NCBI RefSeq assembly: GCF_013523055.1
Contig: NZ_JAAMQM010000001.1
Location: 186,001-250,000, forward strand
Length of the DNA stretch: 64,000 nt
Origin: Pseudomonas capeferrum
Lineage (GTDB): Bacteria; Pseudomonadota; Gammaproteobacteria; Pseudomonadales; Pseudomonadaceae
Direction: 5' to 3'
This document shows, piece after piece, positions 18,199 through 29,449 of this stretch (the stretch's first letter is position 1; every line of letters begins with the position of its first letter). The translations under genes and the position numbers were made by a program. The notes beneath the pieces are model-generated. The model ran no database searches. It was not told the origin of the DNA and worked only from the letters and a program-made list of their open reading frames with translations.

Positions 18199-18854
18199 AT
18201 GAAAGTAGTAGTAGCGAGCATGGTCGCTTTGGTTATCGCTGGCAGTGGGTGATTGGGCTGGAATAAATTCGAGAGCATCAAGGAAACGCAAGCAGCGGCT
18301 CAAGCTGTCCAGATTTCAGCTGCCCAGGCAGAGTGTCAGATGAGCGCCCGCAGCGAAGATGGCATTATCTTTGCGGAGTACTTCAAGCACAGCATAAAGG
18401 TGGTTGAGAGCCCAGATAAGCAAATCTCTGCTCTTGAGTCCCTTCCATGGAAACACAAGATTTCTGACCGTGACATTGCCATAGCATTCATCGAGCAATG
18501 CAAGATTATCGTACGCTCTGATCAAGCCGCCACCCGACTCCTGATGCAACAGGGCAGACCACGGCATACGAGGACGCCAAGAAAGAACTTGACGACGCAA
18601 AGTCTTCCATAGCCAATGAATGGGCCCTTGAGAGGCTTCAGCGCGCCAGTGATGAGCTAGTTGATATTCTTAGCAAAAAAATCAGCAACATTGATGAAAG
18701 CGTGAGCAAGGTGAAAAAGCTGATAGCGGCAGACGACGCTGTGAAATCAGCATTCGGCGCCGACAAAGGCCTAACCCAGGGCCGCGCTGAAAAATTGAAA
18801 AAGTATGTTGATGCGGCAAAGGCCAAGGCGCTGGAAAAGGCCGCCGCAAGCTAA
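18199..18854 (+). pseudogene. Broken membrane-anchored coiled-coil protein gene
   Basis: From the ATG at 18199 the frame reads MKVVVASMVALVIAGSG, then TGA, then LGWNKFESIKETQAAAQA and on to about residue 110. A one-base shift near 18540 then moves the coding to another frame: ATGQTTAYEDAKKELDD, later ELVDILSKKISNIDESVSKV, ending KALEKAAAS at 18854. Both halves are lysine- and alanine-rich helices that fit one protein of about 215 residues with an N-terminal membrane anchor. The family is unrecognised. Confidence 0.7.
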
Positions 18855-19214
18855 GCCCTTTTCGTAATCAAGCCCGCCACTGAGCGTACTGCTTTTCACT
18901 TAAGCGGAGCAGGCTTACGTTCCACCGGATGCCGGGTTCTTGAAATCTTCACCGCCCTAGGTCTTCCCAGCCTTGGGCGGTGATCAGAAACATCCCTCCT
19001 ACACCTCTTCTCAGTTCAGCAAGCCCGCGTCCCATGCCGACACCAGTTGAGCTGCTTCCATGACGATCAATTGCACCGCGATGTAATGACAGGTGGGCTT
19101 GAACCGTATATCCGATGGCGCGCGGCCAAGGGCCAGGGCAGCCTGGCTGGCCTCCCGACAACTGAGGTTGTAAGCGAAAAAAGTCCCACTCCTCAGAATC
19201 GGCTCGACCCTATT

Positions 19215-19425
19215 GCTGCGCAGCTCGGCATCCGGAAATCGACGTTTACGGCAGTGCGCGTAGTAGCGAGATCGGGTGACTTCAAATACCGAGCACAACA
19301 GATCAACGGGGCTCTTGAGCGCGCAGTTGATCAATTAACGCGAACGCTCGTGCTCCTCGGCCATCAAGAGCGCGGTGGCCTTTTAAGATACGCAGTTGCT
19401 CCGGTGTCATTCACATGAAGCGCCA
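19215..19425 (-). mobile_element. IS3-family remnant (OrfA end and OrfB beginning)
   Basis: On the minus strand an OrfA start-like piece reads TPEQLRILK. It is joined by a deletion to the OrfA end ATALLMAEEHERSR followed by TAA. The overlapping OrfB start follows: LINCALKSPVDLLCSVFEVT, then RSRYYAHCRKRRFPDAEL. The match is lost after about 40 OrfB residues. The remnant marks the left edge of the cbb3 block. From 18855 to 19214 I see nothing else convincing. Confidence 0.75.
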
Positions 19426-19628
19426 AAACGACGCGGCTTTGGACCAGGACTCGAGCCTCAGCCATATCAGCACCACGGTCAGCTTACCTAAGCGGGATGC
19501 GCATTCGTCCCGAATATAAGTGAATTGCAAAGCTGAACGTTATGGAAAAATTCTATCTTTGGAAAGGTGCGATAGCTGCTCTTCTCTATGGATGCTGCTG
19601 GTCTCGTCGACCATCACCAAGAGTCTAT

Positions 19629-21067
<1,439 letters not shown>

Positions 21068-21071
<4 letters not shown>

Positions 21072-21679
21072 TGAAACATGAAATCCTTGAAAAGAATATC
21101 GGCCTGCTGGCGTTGTTCATGGTGCTGGCAGTCAGCGTGGGTGGCCTGACGCAAATCGTCCCGCTGTTTTTCCAGGACGTCACCACCAAGCCCATCGAAG
21201 GCATGAAACCGCGCAGCGCACTGGAGCTTGAAGGCCGCGATGTATATATCGCCAACGGCTGCGTGGGTTGCCATTCGCAGATGATCCGCCCGTTTCGCGC
21301 GGAAACCGAACGCTACGGGCATTATTCGGTGGCCGGTGAAAGCGTGTGGGACCATCCTTTCCTGTGGGGTTCGAAACGCACCGGGCCAGACCTCGCTCGG
21401 GTCGGCGGGCTGTATTCCAACGACTGGCACCGCATGCACCTGATCAACCCGCGCAGTGTGGTGCCCGAGTCGGTGATGCCAGGCTACCCGTTCCTCGAGC
21501 ATACCCCCCTGGACGGCGAGCAGACCGCGAAAAAGATGCAAGTGCTGCACAACCTCGGCGTGCCCTATACCGACCAGGACATCGCCGGTGCTGCGGCGGC
21601 GGTCAAGGGCAAGACCGAGATGGACGCGCTGGTCGCCTACCTGCAGGGCCTCGGCACCCTGATCAAGAGCAAACGGTGA
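21068..21679 (+). CDS. ccoO: cbb3 oxidase mono-haem subunit II
   Basis: The 203-residue protein has one N-terminal membrane anchor ([16 protein letters not shown]) and a single c-type haem motif CVGCH at about residues 64-68. The late methionine-containing segments include [11 protein letters not shown], with the likely axial Met. It passes electrons to CcoN. Its ATG overlaps the ccoN stop. Confidence 0.95.
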
Positions 21680-21683
21680 GCTG

Positions 21684-21884
21684 ATGGATATCCAGACGAT
21701 TCGTGGCCTGGGCACCGTCGTGGTGATGGTGGCCTTCATCGGACTGGCGCTGTGGGTATTCAACAGTCGGCGCAAGCCGGACTTCGATGAAGCCACTTTG
21801 CTGCCGTTCGCCGACGACCCCGAGGCGATCGCCCGCGTGGAACGCCAACAACAAGAAAAAAACTCGCGCAGGAACCAACCATGA
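21684..21884 (+). CDS. ccoQ: cbb3 oxidase small subunit
   Basis: The 66-residue protein has one membrane helix ([17 protein letters not shown]) followed by [17 protein letters not shown], the standard CcoQ pattern. It stabilises the complex. It lies between ccoO and ccoP and overlaps ccoP by 4 bases. Confidence 0.92.
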   Translation: MDIQTIRGLGTVVVMVAFIGLALWVFNSRRKPDFDEATLLPFADDPEAIARVERQQQEKNSRRNQP

Positions 21885-22867
21885 GCGGCTTCTGGAGCTT
21901 TTACGTCAGCGTACTGACCCTGGGCACCCTGGTGGCCCTGGCCTGGCTACTGTTTTCGACCCGCAAGGGCCAGCGCAGCGAAACCACCGAGCAAACCGTC
22001 GGGCATTCCTTCGACGGCATCGAGGAATACGACAACCCGCTGCCCCAGTGGTGGTTCGGGCTGTTCATCGCCACCATCGTGTTCGCCCTGATCTACCTCG
22101 TGCTGTACCCCGGCCTGGGCAACTGGGTCGGCCTGCTGCCAGGCTACGAATACCTGGAGCAGAAAGACGGCAAGCCGGTCGAATTCGCCAACGGCAAGCA
22201 GGGCTGGACCGGCGCGCACGAGTGGGAGAAGGAAATAGCCGGCGCCCAGGCGCAATACGGCCCGCTGTTCGCCCGCTACGCCGCCACGCCCATCGAGGAA
22301 CTGGCCAAAGACCCGCAGGCGCTTAAAACCGGTGCCCGGCTATTTGCCTCCAACTGCTCGACCTGCCACGGCTCGGACGCCAAGGGCGCCTTCGGCTTTC
22401 CCAACCTGACCGACAGCATCTGGCGCTGGGGCGGTGATCCGCAAAGCATCAAGGCAAGTATTCTGGGCGGCCGCCAGGCGATGATGCCGGGCTGGTTGCC
22501 GGTGATCCAGGAACAGGGCGTGGCGGATGTCAGTGCCTACATCGTTACCCAGCTCAACGGTCGCACGCTGCCCGAAGGCACTCAGGCCGACCCGGCCAAC
22601 GGCGCGAAGATCTTCGCCACCACCTGCATGGCCTGCCACGGTCCGCAAGGCAAGGGCGTGCCGATCATGGGCGGGCCCGACCTGACCCAGCCGCAGGGCT
22701 TCATTTACGGCTCACGTTTCACCCAGCTGCAACAGACTATCCGCTATGGGCGCCAGGGCCAGATGCCGGCCCAGCAACTGCTGCAGGGCAACGACCGGGT
22801 TCACCTGCTGGCGGCTTATGTCTACAGCCTGTCGCTGGGCGACCGGGACGACAAGGCGAAGGAGTGA
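21881..22867 (+). CDS. ccoP: cbb3 oxidase di-haem subunit III
   Basis: The 328-residue protein has two N-terminal membrane helices, with a conserved [20 protein letters not shown] between and into the second. Two cytochrome c domains follow, with motifs CSTCH and CMACH and Met ligands in MMPGWLP and QGQMPAQQ. It takes electrons from soluble cytochromes c. It is intact and full length. Confidence 0.95.
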   Translation: MSGFWSFYVSVLTLGTLVALAWLLFSTRKGQRSETTEQTVGHSFDGIEEYDNPLPQWWFGLFIATIVFALIYLVLYPGLGNWVGLLPGYEYLEQKDGKPVEFANGKQGWTGAHEWEKEIAGAQAQYGPLFARYAATPIEELAKDPQALKTGARLFASNCSTCHGSDAKGAFGFPNLTDSIWRWGGDPQSIKASILGGRQAMMPGWLPVIQEQGVADVSAYIVTQLNGRTLPEGTQADPANGAKIFATTCMACHGPQGKGVPIMGGPDLTQPQGFIYGSRFTQLQQTIRYGRQGQMPAQQLLQGNDRVHLLAAYVYSLSLGDRDDKAKE

Positions 22868-23331
22868 GCCAAACTCGGCATGATCACCCCGAGCCCGCAA
22901 AGCGTCTGGACCTGGATGTTCATATGGTGCGAAAAATCACCGAAGGCGACCGCAACCAGTGCATCAAGCTCGACCAGGCGCCGCGCAGCCCGGGCAAGCT
23001 GCTGTGCAAGTCGGCCAAGCATGGCCTGTGGCTGTTGCTGACCACCGGCCTGAGCTTCGTCGGCTACTTCACGCCGATCCGCGAACTGCTGCTGGCCTAC
23101 GCCGTCATGCTGCTGTTGATGCTCGCGCTGCTGACGGCGGCGTTCTGCATGCGCTTGCTGGCCGGCCTGGACGTCAGCCGCGACCGCATGCTGTACCGCG
23201 AAAACGCCACGGGCTGGATCGAAAACGTCTACAGCCTGAAAATCATCAGCAAGAGCCAGCGCGAGCAGGTCTACCAGCTGAGCGCCAGCGGCCGTCAGCG
23301 GGCGGCGCTTCGTCGAACTGCTGGGTGCTGA
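22864..23331 (+). pseudogene. ccoG: Remnant of ccoG (cbb3 assembly protein) with the ferredoxin core deleted
   Basis: The frame reads VRKITEGDRNQCIKLDQAP and later LSFVGYFTPIREL, which match the segment of CcoG between its second and third membrane helices. It then jumps straight to AGLDVSRDRMLYRENATGWI and ENVYSLKIISKSQREQVYQL, which belong to the C-terminal domain. The N-terminal membrane part and the whole cysteine-rich 2x[4Fe-4S] region are gone, and the C-terminus ends in unrelated residues. CcoG, a copper-handling assembly factor, would have to be supplied from another locus. Confidence 0.8.
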
Positions 23332-23339
23332 GGTAGCCA

Positions 23340-24102
23340 CAATCCTTGACGCTCATAGTGTGAACGCGACCAACGAGCCTTCGCTCCCATTATTCCACCG
23401 CTTGGTGAGTGATGGAGCTTGCAGATAAGGCCAAGAGTAGAGACGACGATACGGGACGTCTAAACCTCACTTTGAGCAAGAACAACCAATCAATCGGGTA
23501 TGGCCCGAAAAGCGAGTCATGTAGTTCTCCTAGTAGGCGGTAAAGCATGCACAAGAATGCATCGACCTCGAAGGCATTCTATCATCCGATAGAAGCCTCC
23601 ATTCGCTGGGCCGGATTTCGCCGATACGAACAGGTGAACCTAAACTCGATCTCGACACCGAGGAGTCTGTCGCAGTCACTGGACTACCCGCGTTGGAACG
23701 AGCTGCGATTGTGCCGAAAGCACGACCCTCCAGGCGCCGAGTTCGCCCAGAAATGTACCATGCACATAAATCCGAACATGAAATGCCACAAGCCAAACCA
23801 AAAAATCGAAGACTACGCCCAACAACGCCGTAACAGAAACCAACCAACACTTAACAGCGCTAAATACAACCGAAAAATCATCCCCCGACCCGAGGGCGAG
23901 TGCCAGCCTTCGTCATGAACTGGCACATGTCATGACCCGTGTTTAATGGGATACTGCGAAACGATTCAAATGCCTGCCAGGCCACCTTGCTCTTATTCAT
24001 ACAACTCAACGCGCAGAACATTCTCAACTATCTTTAGAAAGGTGCGCTCCTGATAACCCCCAGCTACGGTACTCTACACCCATCACAAAAAGAGATCCCT
24101 CC
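23340..24102. other. Gap with no convincing gene
   Basis: Several open frames of 100-125 codons exist on both strands, but none has a ribosome site, recognisable domain or consistent codon use. I see no tRNA, repeat pair or terminator. Confidence 0.5.
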
Positions 24103-24543
24103 ATGCGCAAAGCGTTATTTTTCAGTATGTGGCTTTCATCATTTGCGTTTGCCGACGATTGCCAAATTGTAATTTCCAGCAATGACCAAATGCAATACGA
24201 TCAAAAAAACTTTACCATTCCAAAACAGTGCAAGAATTTTCAAGTAACGTTACAACACACCGGAAATCTTCCAAAAGTAGCGATGGGACATAACTTGGTG
24301 ATCGTCAGACAATCCGATTTAGAGTCTGTTGCTACAGAGGCGCTAGCGGCAGGGCCCAGCAATGGATATTTGAAACCTGACGATGCTCGAGTAATTGCAC
24401 ACACGCCGATGATCGGAGGTGGCGAGAAAGCCCAAACCACGATTGACGTAACCAAACTCAACAGCGAAGAAGAATACCTATACTTTTGCTCGTTCCCCGG
24501 CCATTACGCGATGATGAAAGGTAAAATAACGATCGAAAAGTAA
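24103..24543 (+). CDS. azu: Azurin (type 1 blue copper protein)
   Basis: The 146-residue precursor starts with a signal peptide (MRKALFFSMWLSSFAFA, cut before DDCQIVI). It shows all type 1 copper ligands: His in AMGHNLV, Cys in LYFCSFPGH, the His of that same motif, and Met in YAMMKG. The Cys3-Cys26 disulphide pair is also present (CQIV and KQCKNF). Azurin is a periplasmic electron carrier that can donate to cytochrome oxidases, so its place beside ccoNOQP is sensible. Its codons are AT-rich compared with the oxidase genes, which suggests a separate origin. Confidence 0.93.
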   Translation: MRKALFFSMWLSSFAFADDCQIVISSNDQMQYDQKNFTIPKQCKNFQVTLQHTGNLPKVAMGHNLVIVRQSDLESVATEALAAGPSNGYLKPDDARVIAHTPMIGGGEKAQTTIDVTKLNSEEEYLYFCSFPGHYAMMKGKITIEK

Positions 24544-24550
24544 CTAACAG

Positions 24551-24586
24551 ATCATGGATGCTGACCATGCTGTTAGCATCCATGAT
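24551..24586 (+). terminator. Long perfect hairpin after azurin
   Basis: A 12-base-pair stem (ATCATGGATGCT with AGCATCCATGAT) encloses a 12-base loop right after the azurin stop. It has no T-run, so it may work as a transcript 3' stabiliser or as a weak terminator. From 24587 to 25065 I see no convincing gene. Confidence 0.5.
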
Positions 24587-25065
24587 TCCGCCAGCGACAA
24601 CCCTGGTATCTTGTAGCGCTCAGAACCTTGGTTGACTGAAAAACACCACTGGTGACATCAGGGCTCTAGCGGCACGGAGTTCGGCCAAGAACAGGGTGAA
24701 CATATATATCAGCAAGGATTTATACGAGGTTGGACAGAATGTTCTTTCGATGAAAGTCCCTATGGACTTCGATATGAGAACGTGTCAGGCGCACCAGATT
24801 GGCCGCGCGCTAGCTGCGACACGGCACGATGCAACTGATGGAGGATCTCGCCCCGTACTGTCACTTGGGGATCGAGCCGCCGCCGCACTTGCTCATCAAC
24901 CAGGCCCCTCCCGTGTCGTCGGTTGCCGGATTAATCCAGCAGGCGGTGACTGCATTCGTTTGCCCAGGCATTGACGGCACTGCCCACCCCGATTGGAGTC
25001 CACCTGCAGCCAGCGTCCGCTTACGAAGTGCACTACCTGAGCGAGACCTCTAAAGCCATATTCAT

Positions 25066-25236
25066 TCAGAGCTGAGGCCAACCTTTGAAGCTCACCGGAC
25101 TACCACAACCCTGTGCCTGACAGCCGGGTGAATAAACATGGTACGTGACCCTCGTAGGCTGATTGACCATCATATCAGCAGCCAAGGCGAACAGTCCGAA
25201 GGTTGCCATCATGAAGAGCGTTTTTTTTATTTTCAT
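25066..25236 (-). CDS. Possible small secreted protein
   Basis: The 56-residue frame starts MKIKKTLFMMATFGLFALAA, a good signal peptide. It is followed by about 35 residues with a CQAQGC pair and no recognisable domain. Start signals are weak (GTG at 25248 or ATG at 25236). It is isolated between the azurin and chemoreceptor genes. Confidence 0.35.
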   Translation of the reverse strand: MKIKKTLFMMATFGLFALAADMMVNQPTRVTYHVYSPGCQAQGCGSPVSFKGWPQL

Positions 25237-25437
25237 CACTGTGCTCACGCAGGGATTTGAAGTGCAATTTCCACACGCTCAAGAGCACAAGAAACCTATC
25301 TTTAGAAAGCGGCCAGCTACGGCCCGTCAGCTACTCGCCTCAATGCTGGGCGAAGAAGCGAGCGATACCGGCGATGGCTTCGCAAGCCTGCTCCAACTGG
25401 TGGATCATCCGCGGTCAAGTACCTTTGCCCCAGCTCA

Positions 25438-26994
25438 TCAATCCAGGCGGAAATGACCAAGCCGCTTTTGCAGATCGCGACTGAGGTGAACCAGATCATC
25501 TCCATAGTGGGTGCCATCCGCGGCCATGGCACTGTTCGACTCGGCCAGATCGCGCACGCGTGTCACGCTTAGGCCGACTTGCTCGGCAACGGTATGCTGC
25601 TCGATGGCGGCGGTGGCGATTTGAACGTTCATCTGCTCGATCAGTGCGACCGCGCCGGTGATCTCGTCCAGCGCCAGGGTTGCACGACCGGCCAGCTCGA
25701 CGGTCTGGCGAGTCAGCACCAGGCTGGCGCCGCTCTGCGCGACCGCTTGATTGGCGATGCCCTGTAACGTTTGAATCAGCGTATCGATCTCGGCGGTGGA
25801 TTCCTGCGTCCGCCGCGCCAGTGCGCGAACCTCGTCGGCCACCACCGCGAAGCCCCGGCCCTGCTCGCCCGCCCGCGCCGCCTCAATGGCCGCGTTGAGC
25901 GCCAGCAGATTGGTCTGCTCAGCGACCGAACGAATGACATCGAGCACGCTCCCGATTCGTGCACTCTCGTTCGCCAGCCGGACGATAGTTTCGCTGGAGC
26001 GCTCCATCTCATCGGCCAACCGATCGATCTGCTGGACGGTCTCGGCGACGACTTCACTCCCCGCCTGTGCCTGACGCTGCGCCTGCCCCGCGGCCTCGCG
26101 GGCCTGCTGGGTGTTGCCGGCCACTTCTTGCACGCTGGCTACCATCTCGATCATCGCCGAGGCGGTCTGCTCAGTCTCCTGGCTCTGCATTCGAGCCGCC
26201 TCGCGGCTGCCAGTGGCAAGCGCGGCGAAGCCGTCCGCGACCGACACCAGCCGCCCGACTCCGCTGCCGACCCCTTCGATAAGACCACGCAGGCCTTGGG
26301 TCATCTGCTGCATCGAGCCAAGCAACTGACCGGCTTCGTCGCCACGGCGGCTGTCGATGCGCACCGAAAGATCGCCGCCGGCGATACGTTGTACCACTTC
26401 CACTGCATTGCGCATGGGCTCGACGATCTGCGCTCGCAGTACCAGCGCGGCGCTGGAGGCCACGAGCAGCAGCAACAACGTGCTGCCGCCGAGCAATTGC
26501 AGGATCCGCTCGCTGACCGCAACCATTGTCTGCCCTTGGGCATCATAGGCCTCCTGGCCCAGCTCCAGCACTCGCGAGGAATGTCGATCGAGCTCCACGG
26601 CGAGCGTCGGGGCCGCGCCGTCGCCCGCGACAAGCCGGTCGAAGGCCTGCCGATATTCGGCCGCAGCGCGGCGTATGTCCTGCAGACGCGACACCGAAGG
26701 GTGGTCCGGGTGAGACGCCAGCAGCAGCTCAAGCCTTTCGTTCAGCCTACCCAGCGCTTCGTCGATCCGACTCGCCGCCTCGGCCGAACCGCTCAGAAGA
26801 TAGTCCTTCTGTGCCACCTGAGCCTGCAACTGACGGGCATTTATTTCGGCGACGCCGGTGATGAAGTCGCCCCGTTCGAACAAGGTGAAGATACTGTAGA
26901 AGCCCACCGCCGCCACGCCTAGGGCCAGTGCAGTCAACAGTCCGAAGCCCAGCCGGAGCTTGCTGCCGATGGATAGATCGCTCAGTCTCGACAT
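25438..26994 (-). CDS. Methyl-accepting chemotaxis protein
   Basis: The 518-residue protein has two membrane helices (about residues 11-33 and 165-190) around a periplasmic helical ligand domain of about 130 residues. A HAMP linker follows, then the cytoplasmic signalling domain, whose hairpin tip reads [20 protein letters not shown] followed by [19 protein letters not shown]. It controls CheA and swimming bias. It sits at the left edge of the catabolic island, so it may sense the island's substrate. A remnant of a second chemoreceptor lies at 59688-59849. Confidence 0.93.
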   Translation of the reverse strand: MSRLSDLSIGSKLRLGFGLLTALALGVAAVGFYSIFTLFERGDFITGVAEINARQLQAQVAQKDYLLSGSAEAASRIDEALGRLNERLELLLASHPDHPSVSRLQDIRRAAAEYRQAFDRLVAGDGAAPTLAVELDRHSSRVLELGQEAYDAQGQTMVAVSERILQLLGGSTLLLLLVASSAALVLRAQIVEPMRNAVEVVQRIAGGDLSVRIDSRRGDEAGQLLGSMQQMTQGLRGLIEGVGSGVGRLVSVADGFAALATGSREAARMQSQETEQTASAMIEMVASVQEVAGNTQQAREAAGQAQRQAQAGSEVVAETVQQIDRLADEMERSSETIVRLANESARIGSVLDVIRSVAEQTNLLALNAAIEAARAGEQGRGFAVVADEVRALARRTQESTAEIDTLIQTLQGIANQAVAQSGASLVLTRQTVELAGRATLALDEITGAVALIEQMNVQIATAAIEQHTVAEQVGLSVTRVRDLAESNSAMAADGTHYGDDLVHLSRDLQKRLGHFRLD

Positions 26995-27004
26995 GTCATG
27001 CCCC

Positions 27005-27985
27005 TCATAGCTTGAAGCCCAACTGAAGCAGAGCGAAGCGATAGCTCATTCGATTCACTTCGTGGATTGGATATACCGCCTTGAACTTGACGAACGCACG
27101 GGTTCCCGGAATCTCGTAGTTGACTACCGGACCTATGCTGGAGACGAACATGCGGTTGTCGCCCGGCACGTCTTTGCCATGCAGCTGGTCGTCGCTGTAC
27201 TGCTTGGCGATGGTCCCGGTCAGGCCCAGCTGCCAGTGATCCCAGCGCTGGGAAACGGCCCAGTCCATCACCGCCACGTCACCGTTGCGGTATCCGCTAT
27301 CGCTGTTCTCGCGACTGACCTGGTAGTACAAGCGCGCGCTCAGCTCGGTTCCGTCGCCGAAGGACAGGTCGGGACCGGTCAGGTAAGTGAGACTGATGTT
27401 CGGCGCATAGACCCAGGTATTGCGTCCGACGTTAGCGAAGCGATCGACATCGTAGGAGCCGATCGGCGCCACCAGCGAGAGTGCCGGCATCACGGTTAGC
27501 CCATAAGGCAAGGGATAGGGGGTCGAACCTTCCGCGCCGGGCTTCGCCCCGAAAGTACCCAGGTGGCGACTCCACGCCAGCAGGTCGGTATACATGTCGC
27601 CCATCTGCGATTCGGCATGGTCGGTAGTCTCGCCGATACGCATGTAGACGTTCCAGGACTGGTACAGCGACACGGTGCTGGCCAGGCTGCCGCCCCAATA
27701 GGTGCCAGGATAACGGTACATCAACGCCGCCCCGGCATAGTTCAGCGAGATACGGCCTTTGGGCGCCGACGGTGAGCTCTGGCCATCACTGCCGGCGTAT
27801 TTTTCGCCGCGCGACATGCCGATGAAGGTCGCGGCATACCAGCCCTCGAAAGGCGGCAGGTAAGCGGAGCGAATGTCGGCCCCCCCCACCGGGCCGGCGA
27901 ACTGGCCGCCCTCGGTGGCAAACGCGAGGCCACAGGAAAGCCCAGCGCCGAACATGGTGAGCCTAGCGATTGCAAGCATGGTCAT
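27005..27985 (-). CDS. Outer-membrane channel-like protein, Phenol_MetA_deg family
   Basis: The 326-residue protein has an N-terminal signal peptide ([20 protein letters not shown], cut after AFA). Alternating beta-strand segments end in an aromatic-rich C-terminus ([10 protein letters not shown]), the pattern of PF13557 proteins found in meta-pathway clusters for phenols. Such proteins are thought to admit hydrophobic aromatics across the outer membrane. I chose the ATG at 27985 because the longer frame has no signal peptide. A purine-rich AGAAGAGAAAC precedes it. Confidence 0.8.
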   Translation of the reverse strand: MTMLAIARLTMFGAGLSCGLAFATEGGQFAGPVGGADIRSAYLPPFEGWYAATFIGMSRGEKYAGSDGQSSPSAPKGRISLNYAGAALMYRYPGTYWGGSLASTVSLYQSWNVYMRIGETTDHAESQMGDMYTDLLAWSRHLGTFGAKPGAEGSTPYPLPYGLTVMPALSLVAPIGSYDVDRFANVGRNTWVYAPNISLTYLTGPDLSFGDGTELSARLYYQVSRENSDSGYRNGDVAVMDWAVSQRWDHWQLGLTGTIAKQYSDDQLHGKDVPGDNRMFVSSIGPVVNYEIPGTRAFVKFKAVYPIHEVNRMSYRFALLQLGFKL

Positions 27986-28369
27986 TGTTGTTTCTCTTCT
28001 TGTATTGGTACCCATCACCATTCTGCGGCCCTCCTTGAAGCACCCGAGACGATGCTGCTGGCGATCGCAATGGTCCGGATGGGCCAACGCAGGCGCTGGC
28101 CCATAGCGGTCATGGTCATTTCACAGGCTGCGACATTTAGTGAGATGGCGGCCAGCCCTCGAAGCGTGGAGGCATGAAACAATCTGATCCAGCTTGTTCA
28201 CAAACCGCCGGTGTATTGGCGATGGACCGGGAAGCATCGCTTCCCAGCAATGACAATACCCAGATAGCGGTCATGACGAGAACAACGATAATTGTTTTTA
28301 TTTTCAACGCTTGATCACTCCAGAAAGAGACCAGCTTTGCAACATACGCAGCGTGGCAACAGAATCGAC
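27986..28369. other. Intergenic stretch upstream of the channel gene
   Basis: No gene seen. It probably holds the channel-gene promoter. A CTATC-N4-GATAG inverted repeat lies at its right border (28369-28384). Confidence 0.5.
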
Positions 28370-28384
28370 CTATCTTGAGATAGG
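28369..28384. promoter_or_regulatory. Island inverted repeat, site 1
   Basis: CCTATCTTGAGATAGG, arms CCTATC/GATAGG with a 4-base spacer, identical arms to the other island sites. It overlaps the stop codon of the esterase gene and lies about 385 bases before the channel gene, so its role here is the least certain of the set. Confidence 0.5.
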
Positions 28385-29284
28385 CATGCCTGCGGGCCAG
28401 TACGAATCGAGGAAATCAGCGATCGCGGTGATCGCTTCGCGCCCCTCGGTCAGGTGATCGCTCATCCCCTGAAAAACATGGATCATCAGCGGCCAGACAT
28501 CCAATACCATCTTCACATCTGCAGCAGCCAGACGCGCAGCCAAGGCAGTGGAGTCGTCCAGCAGGCACTCGCTGCTGCCCACCTGGATCAGCACCGGGGC
28601 CAGGTCGTGCAGGTCGGCCAGCAACGGCGAGGCCAGCGGGTGACGCGGGTCAGCGCCGTTCAAATACGCCTGCGCCATGGACACCCCTTCGTCGAGACGC
28701 CCCAGTAATGGGTCCACCAGCTTCTTGGTACTCCAGGATGCACCGCTTTGTGTCATGTCTACCCAGGGCGACATCAATGCCGCGGCCGCTGGCTGTGGCA
28801 GGCCGGCTTCGCGGGCCGCCAGCAGCAGAGCCATGCTCAGCCCGCCACCGGCACTGTCGCCTGCCACGACGATGCGCTCCGCAGTGACACCACTGTCGAG
28901 CAGGCCACGATAGACAATCAAGGCATCGTCGACGGCGGCTGGAAACGGATGTTCCGGCGCCAGCCGGTAATCGACGATGAACACTTTCGCACGGGTGACC
29001 GCCGCCAACTGGCTGGCCATTGAGCGGTAGCCCCAGGCGCTGCCCACCACGTAGGCGCCGCCATGCAAATACAGCATGACCCGATTCCCCTCGTGCTTTT
29101 CCGGTATGGTCCAGAGCCCCGGCACGCCGCCGATCATCGCCTCGTCGAAGCCGGTAACCGGCGCGATCGAGCTGGCGGCGAGCATCTGCTCTGTTATTTC
29201 CCGTTGTTGAGCGATGGGTAAGCTGCCCAGCGGCGGCATCTGTTCCATCTGCGCGACTATGGCCCGCAGTTCCTGTTGGCTCAT
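28370..29284 (-). CDS. Alpha/beta hydrolase, hormone-sensitive-lipase (GDXG) family
   Basis: The 304-residue protein has the oxyanion-hole HGG at residues 74-76 (LYLHGGAYVV), DYRLAPEHPFPAA, and the nucleophile Ser144 in GDSAGGG. An acidic residue and a His (MIHVFQGM) complete the triad. It hydrolyses acyl esters or lactones of medium-size hydrophobic compounds. I use the ATG at 29284, which follows GAGGA, rather than that at 29317. It may be the esterase for substrate ester groups. The exact substrate is unknown. Confidence 0.88.
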   Translation of the reverse strand: MSQQELRAIVAQMEQMPPLGSLPIAQQREITEQMLAASSIAPVTGFDEAMIGGVPGLWTIPEKHEGNRVMLYLHGGAYVVGSAWGYRSMASQLAAVTRAKVFIVDYRLAPEHPFPAAVDDALIVYRGLLDSGVTAERIVVAGDSAGGGLSMALLLAAREAGLPQPAAAALMSPWVDMTQSGASWSTKKLVDPLLGRLDEGVSMAQAYLNGADPRHPLASPLLADLHDLAPVLIQVGSSECLLDDSTALAARLAAADVKMVLDVWPLMIHVFQGMSDHLTEGREAITAIADFLDSYWPAGMPISR

Positions 29285-29391
29285 GCTGTCCTCATCGGTG
29301 AATACGTTGTGGCGCATTCGGCCATCAGCTGGCGGCCGATTTCGGTCGAACCGGTGAATGACAGCTTGCGCACCATCGGGTTGCGGGGCAT
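29285..29391 (-). pseudogene. Fragment of an NAD-dependent aldehyde dehydrogenase
   Basis: The minus strand reads MPRNPMVRKLSFTGSTEIGR followed by QLMAECA. VRKLSFTGSTE.GR.LM..CA is the conserved NAD-binding segment of succinate-semialdehyde/aldehyde dehydrogenases. Only about 30 residues remain, fused to the leader of the esterase gene. It is a scar of a lost gene. Confidence 0.65.
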
Positions 29392-29449
29392 CGGATCTTC
29401 CTTCTGACTTGGTCCCGGCGTTTGCGCACAGGGCCGCGAGAGCGACAGC

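Noticed and set aside
23530..23918. Overlapping open frames on both strands between ccoG and azurin
   Set aside because: No ribosome sites, no recognisable domains, odd composition. Each is the shadow of the other.
24696..25081. Short open frames after azurin
   Set aside because: Weak starts and no domain. I looked for a transposase remnant but could not support one.
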